Assembly: GCA_934636425.1 (NCBI GenBank)
Contig: CAKUAV010000102.1
Coordinates: forward strand, 1 to 10,957
DNA length: 10,957 nucleotides
From: an uncultured Clostridia bacterium
Lineage (GTDB): Bacteria > Bacillota > Clostridia > Christensenellales > Aristaeellaceae
Direction: 5' to 3'
This document shows, piece by piece, positions 1 through 5,308 of this stretch. The notes under the pieces were generated by a model. The model ran no database searches and was not told where the DNA came from. It saw only the letters and a list, made by a program, of their open reading frames with translations. The position numbers and the translations under genes were made by a program. The stretch's first letter is position 1. The number at the start of each line of letters is the position of its first letter.

Positions 1-583
1 GGCCGATCTGGGCGCGCTTTTTCGCGTCCACAACGAAGCCGTTGTAGAGGGAATCGAGTATGGCGCAGATCAGCACCTCGAAGGCGGCGGAGGAGCTCAG
101 GCCGGAGCCCTTGAACACGGTCGAGCAGACGACCGCATCGAAGCCGCCGATGACGTAGCCCAGCTCCTTCATGCGCGCCGCAACGCCGCGGATCAGGCCG
201 TCTGTGGTCTCGTATTCGCTCTTTTTCGGCTCGAGATCGTTGAGGTCGACGATGAACGGCTTGTCGTAGCCCTCGGAATAGAGCGTGACGACCGGCTTAT
301 CGCTGGGTGTGACGGCGGCCACTGTGTCCAGATTGACGGCGGCGGCCAGCACGCGGCCATGGTTGTGATCGGTGTGGTTGCCGGCGACCTCGGTGCGGCC
401 GGGCGCGGAGACGAAGCGCATGCCGTCCTTCTCGCCGAACAACTCGATGTGGCGCTGCGCCAGCGCGTTGTAGCGCGCTCTCTGCTGCGCGAGGACGGCT
501 TCGTCGCGGCCGTAAAGGCGGCTCAGGCTGTCGCGGGCGGCGTCGGTGGCCAGAAAAGCGGCGGCTCTGGTATTCAGGCTCAT
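1..583 (-). CDS. galK: Galactokinase, N-terminal part (3' end beyond window)
   Basis: GHMP-family kinase that phosphorylates galactose to galactose-1-phosphate with ATP, the entry step of the Leloir pathway in the cytoplasm. The first 194 residues are present; the C-terminal half lies beyond the window. The galactokinase signature GRTEVAGNHTDHNHG is at residues 62-76 (the sugar-binding motif, in the GNHTDH form I associate with clostridial members rather than GEHTDY). The ATP-binding GHMP loop GSGLSSSA is at 159-166. The start ATG at 581-583 is preceded by AGGAGTG eight bases upstream, and the N-terminus lines up with the family. It is the last gene seen of the sugar cluster, 113 bases after the deacetylase gene, and a promoter candidate in that gap suggests it can be expressed separately. 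The family call is firm; substrate preference among galactose-like sugars is inferred. Confidence 0.93.
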   Translation of the reverse strand, partial: MSLNTRAAAFLATDAARDSLSRLYGRDEAVLAQQRARYNALAQRHIELFGEKDGMRFVSAPGRTEVAGNHTDHNHGRVLAAAVNLDTVAAVTPSDKPVVTLYSEGYDKPFIVDLNDLEPKKSEYETTDGLIRGVAARMKELGYVIGGFDAVVCSTVFKGSGLSSSAAFEVLICAILDSLYNGFVVDAKKRAQIG

Positions 584-621
584 AAAAATATCACTCCTGT
601 CGTTTGTCGGTGAATCAATAC

Positions 622-650
622 ATTCTAGCGCAGAAATGCGGAACGGACAA
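622..650 (-). promoter_or_regulatory. galK: Candidate sigma-70-type promoter for galactokinase
   Basis: On the minus strand a -35-like TTGTCC (645-650) and a -10-like TAGAAT (622-627) are separated by exactly 17 bases. They match the TTGACA/TATAAT consensus at 4/6 and 5/6. The predicted transcript would start near 615 and give a leader of about 30 nt containing the AGGAGTG ribosome binding site. The placement in the 113-base gap before galK fits, but this was found by eye and no transcription data exist. Confidence 0.45.
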
Positions 651-664
651 CCATGTTTCCGTTC
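641..664. promoter_or_regulatory. Inverted repeat overlapping the galK -35 box (possible operator)
   Basis: GAACGGA (641-647) and TCCGTTC (658-664) form a perfect 7-base inverted repeat. Inside it AAC (649-651) and GTT (655-657) extend the pairing after a one-base bulge. The left arm overlaps the -35-like hexamer at 645-650, the usual place for a repressor operator. No T-tract follows in either direction, so a terminator is unlikely. No regulator gene lies in the window, and I recognise no named operator consensus. Confidence 0.35.
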
Positions 665-696
665 ATATGCGGTTATTTATTCCGCCATGAGGGTGA

Positions 697-1527
697 TTAC
701 AGCTCGGCCGTCTCGCCGGCATGGACGGTCAGCGTCTTTTTGCCCAGGCGCAGGCAGACGTCCAGCGCGCTGCGGTTGGTCACGAAGCGGCCGTCCACGG
801 TGAAATCGAGCGCCTTGAACGCGGCGATATAGTCGAACACATCGATGTTCGTGGCGTACCACACATCGTCGTGATTCCCCAGCCGGTCGAGCTGACGCTC
901 GATCACGTCCCAGTCGCTTCTCTGGTCGAACTCGTAGGCGTGCCCCCAGCAGGAGAGCAGGCGCAGATCGTCGCCCTCGCCCAGAAACGGCTCGATGAGC
1001 GGCTCGAGGCCCCAGTGATGGCAGCTGCACTTCCAGTTGAGGTTTTCCTCGGGCAGCGAGAATTTTCCGGTCGTGCCCACGGCGCGGGAATAGACAATGC
1101 CGCAGCCCTTCAGAAGGCCTATGACGCGCTCGTCCACGCAGCCGCCCGGATAGGCCATGCCGCGCACGGGATAGTGAACCAGCTCCTCCAGATTGCGGCG
1201 ATCCTGAATCACCTCGTCGATCACCTGATAATCGGCAAGCGCGCACAGATTGGGATGCGTCACCGTGTGGACGGCGACCTCGTGCCCGCTATACAACTCG
1301 GCCACCTCGTCGGCGCGCACATGGGAGTGATCGACCACGCGGCCTTCGCGAATCAGCGAATCGGTCTGGCCGAAAAAGCCGCTGTTCATGTTGAACGTGG
1401 CCTTTTCGCCGTTGCGGTTGAACAGCTCAAGCAGCTTTATATCCTGCAAAACGCAGTCGTCATAGGAAAACGTCAGCGCCCGGGTGCGCAGGCCGGGCCA
1501 GAGCATGGAAGCGTGCTGATAAATCAT
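697..1527 (-). CDS. Polysaccharide deacetylase-like protein (NodB homology, CE4-type)
   Basis: A 276-residue protein with the NodB fold of carbohydrate esterase family 4; known members remove N- or O-acetyl groups from glycans using a metal-bound water. Visible motifs in order: TFSYDDC at 19-25 (motif 1; catalytic and metal-binding Asp candidates D23 and D24), HTVTHP at 87-92 (motif 2; metal-binding H87 and H91), GMAYPGG at 123-129 (motif 3 region), HHWGL at 170-174 and WGHAYEF at 194-200. Motif 1 is not the textbook TFDDG: a Tyr precedes the Asp pair and a Cys replaces the Gly. There is no signal peptide or membrane segment, so the protein looks cytoplasmic, unlike peptidoglycan deacetylases. 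The ATG at 1525-1527 follows an AGGAGGT site. It starts 27 bases after the SGNH hydrolase gene, probably in the same transcript. The likely role, inferred, is trimming substituents from imported oligosaccharides; the substrate is unknown. Confidence 0.82.
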   Translation of the reverse strand: MIYQHASMLWPGLRTRALTFSYDDCVLQDIKLLELFNRNGEKATFNMNSGFFGQTDSLIREGRVVDHSHVRADEVAELYSGHEVAVHTVTHPNLCALADYQVIDEVIQDRRNLEELVHYPVRGMAYPGGCVDERVIGLLKGCGIVYSRAVGTTGKFSLPEENLNWKCSCHHWGLEPLIEPFLGEGDDLRLLSCWGHAYEFDQRSDWDVIERQLDRLGNHDDVWYATNIDVFDYIAAFKALDFTVDGRFVTNRSALDVCLRLGKKTLTVHAGETAEL

Positions 1528-1554
1528 AGCGTTTGACCTCCTTGCACAATGCGG

Positions 1555-2247
1555 TCAGATCATGGTCTTGACGACGTCAAATATTCTCTCGGCGATGGTT
1601 TTCATGCCCAGATCGCCCGGATGCGCGGCCACGCCGGCGTGCTCGAACAGCCCAACGGCCTTCATGTCGTCGCGCATGCCCAGATCGCCGATGCGAACCA
1701 GCGGGGCGTGGAGCGCTTCGGCGGCCTTTTTGATTTCTGCGTCCTTGGCGGGGTTCGGCCAGAACAGATCGGTCACGACCAGCCTGCTCTCGCCGTTTCG
1801 CGTGAAGAAATTCATCATATCGATCAGCGCCGGCGCATAGGGGTGCTCCCGGAGCGTTTCCTCGAGGGTGTTTTCGCCCAGGCGAATCACCACGATATCG
1901 GGCTTCCAGTCGCGGGCGGCGCGCACAGATTCGAGATCATCGGCGGCGTGCCAGTATCCGCGCTCCCAGCTGGCCAGCTGCGCGGCGCAGAAATCCGCGT
2001 CGGGGCGCAGCGTGCGGATCAGCTTCATCGTCTGATGCACATAGTCGTTTTCGCGGCTCGAGGCGGCCATGCCCCAGAGGTGCGTCCAGCCGATTTCGGG
2101 CTTGGGCGCGTGCAGCGTGATGGAATTGCCCACGAAGAGCACGCGCAGTCCGCCGCGCCCCGTTTCGCTGTAAACGCGCTCGCTGTTGGGCAGCTGATTG
2201 GTCGCGTCTACGGTGTTCTGCCGTTCAAATCTGCGGATATCTTCCAT
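1555..2247 (-). CDS. SGNH/GDSL-family hydrolase (probable carbohydrate esterase)
   Basis: A 230-residue protein of the SGNH hydrolase superfamily; family members cleave esters, often acetyl groups on sugars. Block I is LFVGNSIT (37-44) with nucleophile candidate Ser42. Block III is IRLGENT (121-127), where Glu replaces the Asp of the common GxND form but Asn126 is kept. Block V is AAHPGDLGM (207-215) with catalytic His209. The Asp that usually sits three residues before the His is replaced by Val206, so the acid member of the triad is absent or supplied elsewhere. There is no signal peptide, pointing to a cytoplasmic enzyme. The ATG at 2245-2247 is preceded by AAAGGA. It lies 36 bases after the glycerol-1-phosphate dehydrogenase gene and 27 bases before the deacetylase gene, suggesting the two work on the same substituted sugar. 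Family call is good; activity is inferred. Confidence 0.8.
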   Translation of the reverse strand: MEDIRRFERQNTVDATNQLPNSERVYSETGRGGLRVLFVGNSITLHAPKPEIGWTHLWGMAASSRENDYVHQTMKLIRTLRPDADFCAAQLASWERGYWHAADDLESVRAARDWKPDIVVIRLGENTLEETLREHPYAPALIDMMNFFTRNGESRLVVTDLFWPNPAKDAEIKKAAEALHAPLVRIGDLGMRDDMKAVGLFEHAGVAAHPGDLGMKTIAERIFDVVKTMI

Positions 2248-2283
2248 ACTGTATCATTCCTTTCGTGAAAGGCGATTGGTCAG

Positions 2284-3639
2284 TCACTGTCCGTCGAACT
2301 GATCGGCCATGTCGTAGAGCAGGCCGAGATCCCAGAGCATTGTGCTGGAGAGATACTTGTTGCGTATGTCGCGCGAGGCCTTGAGCGCGTCGCGCACATC
2401 GTCGTCGCAAATGCCCAGATCCGCGGGCCGCATGGGCATTCCGCAGTCGGTCATGATGTCCACGATGGTCTTAAACGGCGGCAGCTCCTCGTTTATGATA
2501 TTGAGGATTTCGTCCCAGTGATCGACGATGCGGTTGACACGCTCGGCGTGCCGGACGGGATCGTTGCGGCCTTCCTTTTTCGCGGTGGCGATGATGCCGT
2601 CGGCGACGCTGCCGAACACGCGGCGCGTCTCGCGCTCCCATTTTTCTTCATCGAAATTGCGCATGAAATCGAGCGCCTTTTCGCGGTCGGGCTTAATCCT
2701 GCGGATCTGCTCGTACAGCTTGAACGTCAGATAGCAGCCCACGCCCACCTGAATGCCGTGCAGGTCGCTTTCCTCGCCGCGCTCGAGCGCCATCATTTCC
2801 CACATATGCGAGAAGTAATGCTCAAGGCCGGAGGCGGGGCGGGAGGTTGTGGCAAAGCACATCGCGATGCCGGAGAGAATCAGCCCGTCGGCCACATTGC
2901 CGACCACCTCGGGATCGCGGTCGGCCAGCTTGTCGGCGGAGGAGACAACCTTTTCCAGCGAGCGGCGCACAAGAGCGGCGATTTTCTCGCAGTAGGGGTC
3001 GTCGTTGACGATGTGCGCGATGCGCCATTCGCAGATGGCGATGTATTTGGCCAGCATATCGCCCAGACCGGCCCAGAGCATGCGCATGGGCGCGTCCTTC
3101 ATGATGTCAGTGTCGGCGATGATGGCGGCGGGCATGCCGTGATAGAGCGAGACCTTCAGTCCGCCCACGATCATGCAGGAGGAGTTCGACGCGTAGCCGT
3201 CCATGGAGGGCGCGGTGCCCACGACCATGGCGGGAATGCCGGCGATGTCGGCGATGATCTTGCAGTTGTCGTTCAGAACGCCGGAGCCGAGCGCCATGAC
3301 CACATCGCAGCTCTTGTCGAAGGCGAATGTGATCGCGCCGATGACCTCCTCGTTCGGCTCGAGCCGCTTGTGGGTGTTGAAGCAGAAGAAGCCGTACTCG
3401 ATGCCGTTTTCGCGCAGCACCGGCTCGACGAAGCGCCACGCGGCGTCCTTCGTATTGAGATCGCACACGATGAACGGCTTTTTGCAGCCCAGCGCATTGA
3501 GAGCGTCCGGAATGGCGCGCACAGCGCCCGCGCCGATTTTCAGAAATTTGATGGGCGCTTCGTGATGCACGCCGCACTCGCAGTCAAAGCCGCCGCTTTT
3601 GAGCAGCTCCTCCGTCGAAAAATTGGAAAAATCAACCAT
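2284..3639 (-). CDS. egsA: sn-Glycerol-1-phosphate dehydrogenase, bacterial AraM/EgsA type
   Basis: A 451-residue member of the iron-containing alcohol dehydrogenase superfamily. Characterised relatives reduce dihydroxyacetone phosphate to sn-glycerol-1-phosphate with NAD(P)H, the archaeal lipid backbone stereoisomer; the Bacillus subtilis homologue AraM sits in the arabinose operon. The nucleotide-binding stretch is ALGSGVLNDNCK (116-127). The family-typical GTAPSMDGYASNSS follows (141-154) with metal ligand candidate D147. GLGDMLAKY is at 191-199. Further metal-ligand candidates are H274 in SGLEHYFSH (270-278) and H294 in LHGIQVGVG (293-301). The metal set therefore looks intact. The length fits the longer bacterial AraM proteins. 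The ATG at 3637-3639 has AGAAGGT seven bases upstream. Lying among sugar-processing genes, it may act on another dihydroxyacetone-like phosphate or feed an ether-type phosphoglycolipid; the sequence does not decide between these. Confidence 0.87.
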   Translation of the reverse strand: MVDFSNFSTEELLKSGGFDCECGVHHEAPIKFLKIGAGAVRAIPDALNALGCKKPFIVCDLNTKDAAWRFVEPVLRENGIEYGFFCFNTHKRLEPNEEVIGAITFAFDKSCDVVMALGSGVLNDNCKIIADIAGIPAMVVGTAPSMDGYASNSSCMIVGGLKVSLYHGMPAAIIADTDIMKDAPMRMLWAGLGDMLAKYIAICEWRIAHIVNDDPYCEKIAALVRRSLEKVVSSADKLADRDPEVVGNVADGLILSGIAMCFATTSRPASGLEHYFSHMWEMMALERGEESDLHGIQVGVGCYLTFKLYEQIRRIKPDREKALDFMRNFDEEKWERETRRVFGSVADGIIATAKKEGRNDPVRHAERVNRIVDHWDEILNIINEELPPFKTIVDIMTDCGMPMRPADLGICDDDVRDALKASRDIRNKYLSSTMLWDLGLLYDMADQFDGQ

Positions 3640-3664
3640 TGTAGATACCTTCTTTCTCGAGAGT

Positions 3665-3675
3665 GTGTTTCAAAA
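3665..3675 (-). repeat. 11-mer TTTTGAAACAC, copy 1
   Basis: The minus-strand 11-mer TTTTGAAACAC lies 25 bases before the glycerol-1-phosphate dehydrogenase ATG. An identical copy lies 26 bases before the DUF2264 start (5048-5058). Between the 11-mer and the ATG both leaders also share a purine-rich stretch with GAGAAAGAAGGT versus CAGAAAAGAGGT. It could be a shared operator, an RNA element near the ribosome binding site, or the conserved edge of an interspersed repeat. Confidence 0.4.
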
Positions 3676-3782
3676 TTCATTGAGCCGCAATATCGGTGTT
3701 TTTATAACCGCCGCGTCAAAAGCCCATCTCAGCGCCGCTGAACATCAGACATCGCGCCTTGACGGAAAATTCGCCTGAAATC

Positions 3783-3809
3783 AGCGCTTTTCCTTTTTCA
3801 AAACGCGCT
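3783..3809. repeat. Imperfect inverted repeat downstream of the DUF2264 gene
   Basis: AGCGCTTTT (3783-3791) can pair with AAAACGCGCT (3800-3809) with one bulged C at 3804, leaving an 8-base loop: a nine-pair stem that is half A-T. It lies 63 bases beyond the DUF2264 stop codon. On the transcribed strand it is followed only by GATTTC, with no strong T-run, so it would be a weak terminator at best. Alternatives are an operator or a transcript-end stabiliser. Confidence 0.25.
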
Positions 3810-3872
3810 TTGATATCTGGTGGCAGGATTGAGCTGCCCGGCAAGGCCATGGGCGGCAGCGTCGATGCGCGT

Positions 3873-5021
3873 TCAGTCGTCCAGCGCGTGGTCGCACAGC
3901 GCGTTCTCGCCGTCCCAGAGCCGCTTCGCCGTCCACGGGCAGTCCGGATCCGCCCAGAACGGATGCGATTCGGGAAGCCCCAGCGGCAGGAAGACCGCCG
4001 AGCAGAGATACAGGCTGCCGGTCGATATGTAGTATTCGGCCATGTCCGGCTGATGGCCGCACACGCCGAGCGTCAGCCAGCCGTTTTCGTCGAACATCGA
4101 TTTGTGGCTTATGACGCGCCGAATCACCGCCGTCAGCGCGCAGCGCACCTGCGCCGGCGCGAGCGCTTCGGGCAGGTTGTCTAAAAGCACGGCCTGAGCG
4201 AGCGACTGGAACGCCCCGAAGCGGTAGCAGCTCGAGCGCCCGACGATGGGATAGCTGCCGTCGGCGTTGATCAGCTGCTCCAGCACGGCAGCATAGCGCG
4301 CGGCGCGCCGCATCATGGGCGCGCGCATAGCCCGCCAGTCGGACGAAAAATCGCTCGCGGCGTTCAGCACGTCGAGCAGCATCGGCTGTATGACAAAGCT
4401 GTTGTAGTAGTCCCAGTGAAAGCGCACGCCGTCGCAGTAAACGCCGTCGCCCGCATACCACTGTTCGTGCTGGCGCAGCGCATAGTCTATGCGCATGGGA
4501 TCCCAGTCCGGCTCGCCCGCGCGGCGCAGAAACGCCTCGATCGTGGCCGAGAACAGCAGCCAGTTGTTGAAGGACGGCTTGCGCGTGCGGGTGCGCTTCA
4601 TCTTTTCAACGAGCAGGCGGCGCGTTTCGTCGTCCAGATTGTCCCACAGCGCGTGCGGCGCGCGCAGAATTGCCTGCGCGAGGAACGCCGCGTCCACGAT
4701 GGGCTGATGGCCGCGCTCGAAGTTCATGCAGTCGCTCGACGCGGGATCGACCGCCATGCGCAGCGCTTTTCGAGCCATAGCGCCCCATTCAAGGCGCGCT
4801 TTTTCCTCTTCAGCGTCCTCTGCGGGCTGTTCGAGCCACGGCGCAAGGCCGACCATCGCGCGCCCGAACGCCTCCAGATGGGTGTATTCGCGCCGATCGA
4901 GCGACTCGGGATGATGTTCGACGGGCATGACCGCCATGAGCCGTCCCTCGCTCAGATTTTCCAGCACGGGACGGACAATCGTTGTCAGGCTGTTTAGCCA
5001 GAATCGCCGCGTGTCGTTCAT
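3873..5021 (-). CDS. DUF2264 family protein, probable glycoside hydrolase
   Basis: A 382-residue protein matching DUF2264 along its whole length. From memory, members of this family have been classed with the GH154 beta-glucuronidases of gut bacteria; I could not check this. Family-like segments: MPVEHHPESLDRREYTHLEA (32-51), GHQPIVDAAFLAQA (104-117), NNWLLFSATIEAF (152-164), YAGDGVYCDGVRFHWDYYNS (189-208), GRSSCYRFGAFQSLA (261-275) and GHQPDMAEYYISTGSLY (322-338). The many aromatic and acidic residues suit a carbohydrate-binding helical barrel. No signal peptide is seen, so it is probably intracellular. The frame stays open upstream to 5213, but I chose the ATG at 5019-5021: family similarity begins at MNDTRRFWLN, and AGAGGT lies eight bases upstream. 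It opens the sugar cluster, just past the tkt terminator. Confidence 0.8.
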   Translation of the reverse strand: MNDTRRFWLNSLTTIVRPVLENLSEGRLMAVMPVEHHPESLDRREYTHLEAFGRAMVGLAPWLEQPAEDAEEEKARLEWGAMARKALRMAVDPASSDCMNFERGHQPIVDAAFLAQAILRAPHALWDNLDDETRRLLVEKMKRTRTRKPSFNNWLLFSATIEAFLRRAGEPDWDPMRIDYALRQHEQWYAGDGVYCDGVRFHWDYYNSFVIQPMLLDVLNAASDFSSDWRAMRAPMMRRAARYAAVLEQLINADGSYPIVGRSSCYRFGAFQSLAQAVLLDNLPEALAPAQVRCALTAVIRRVISHKSMFDENGWLTLGVCGHQPDMAEYYISTGSLYLCSAVFLPLGLPESHPFWADPDCPWTAKRLWDGENALCDHALDD

Positions 5022-5203
5022 GGTGCAAAACCTCTTTTCTGCAGGACGTGTTTCAAAAGGCGGAGACGGTGGCTCGAGCATTTTGACGAGCGACTCCATC
5101 TCGGGCTTCCGAAATGGCCGCAAACTTTCGGGGCGCGTCGCCTGACGCTCGTTGCTCGCCGGAAATATGCGTTCGCGGAAGGATGCTCTTTCCACCACCC
5201 ATA
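5022..5203 (-). other. Long, possibly structured 5' leader of the DUF2264 gene
   Basis: About 175-180 nt separate the promoter candidate from the DUF2264 ATG. Several short stems can be drawn: CCGAAA (5109-5114) with TTTCGG (5126-5131), and on the transcribed strand GCGTC-AGGC-GACGC (around 5137-5150). The whole leader is open in frame with the gene: an ATG at 5211-5213 would add 64 residues ending in a Pro-rich stretch, KMLEPPSPPFETR. That extension does not resemble the family and has no clear ribosome binding site. It could be a regulatory leader, a remnant of an interspersed repeat, or simply untranslated DNA. I recognise no known riboswitch class. Confidence 0.3.
5048..5058 (-). repeat. 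11-mer TTTTGAAACAC, copy 2
   Basis: Identical to the minus-strand 11-mer at 3665-3675 and placed almost equally, 26 bases before the DUF2264 ATG. The sequence farther upstream differs between the two leaders, so the shared part is confined to this word plus the purine-rich ribosome binding segment after it. Confidence 0.4.
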
Positions 5204-5232
5204 AATGTATCACAGTATGGCGAAAAAGGCAA
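5204..5232 (-). promoter_or_regulatory. Candidate promoter for the DUF2264 gene and sugar cluster
   Basis: On the minus strand TTGCCT (5227-5232) and TACATT (5204-5209) are 17 bases apart, and a TG one base before the -10 gives an extended -10 (TGATACATT). Each hexamer matches consensus at 4/6. The position, directly beyond the tkt terminator and before the first gene of the sugar cluster, is where a promoter is needed. Found by eye only. Confidence 0.35.
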
Positions 5233-5253
5233 TGCCGCGAATGAAAAAACGTG

Positions 5254-5290
5254 AAAAAATGCGCCGGACACCCAAACGGATGCCCGACGC
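5254..5290 (-). terminator. Rho-independent terminator after tkt
   Basis: On the minus strand GCGTCGGGCATCC (5278-5290) pairs with GGGTGTCCGGCGC (5261-5273) over all 13 positions (ten Watson-Crick, three G-U) around a 4-base loop, GTTT. A T-run (ATTTTTT, 5254-5260) follows at once, and a second one lies at 5243-5249. It starts 18 bases after the transketolase stop codon. This is a textbook intrinsic terminator and marks the boundary between the housekeeping run and the sugar cluster. Confidence 0.88.
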
Positions 5291-5308
5291 AGCGAATATG
5301 AAGCGATA

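Larger units (their letters stand above)
3640..3872 (-). promoter_or_regulatory. Intergenic region and leader before the glycerol-1-phosphate dehydrogenase gene
   Basis: This 233-base gap is the largest inside the sugar cluster apart from the DUF2264 leader. No coding potential is evident. It holds the 11-mer TTTTGAAACAC on the minus strand (3665-3675), 25 bases before the ATG, and an imperfect inverted repeat at 3783-3809. An AT-rich TTATAAAAA run (minus strand, around 3698-3706) could belong to a promoter, but no hexamer pair with good spacing convinced me. The size and AT content suggest the downstream genes may have their own promoter or a processing site. Confidence 0.35.

Noticed and set aside
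667..688. Second inverted repeat (ATGCGG / CCGCCAT) after the deacetylase stop codon
   Set aside because: Six pairs with a bulge, no T-run; not distinguishable from chance.
2518..3741. Open frame of 407 codons on the plus strand opposite the glycerol-1-phosphate dehydrogenase
   Set aside because: Low-complexity His/Asp/Gly/Val-rich product with no motifs; the dehydrogenase on the other strand is complete.
5022..5213. N-terminal extension of the DUF2264 protein from an ATG at 5213
   Set aside because: Family similarity begins at residue 65 of the extended form, where an ATG with an AGAGGT site is present. The extension was kept only as a leader observation.
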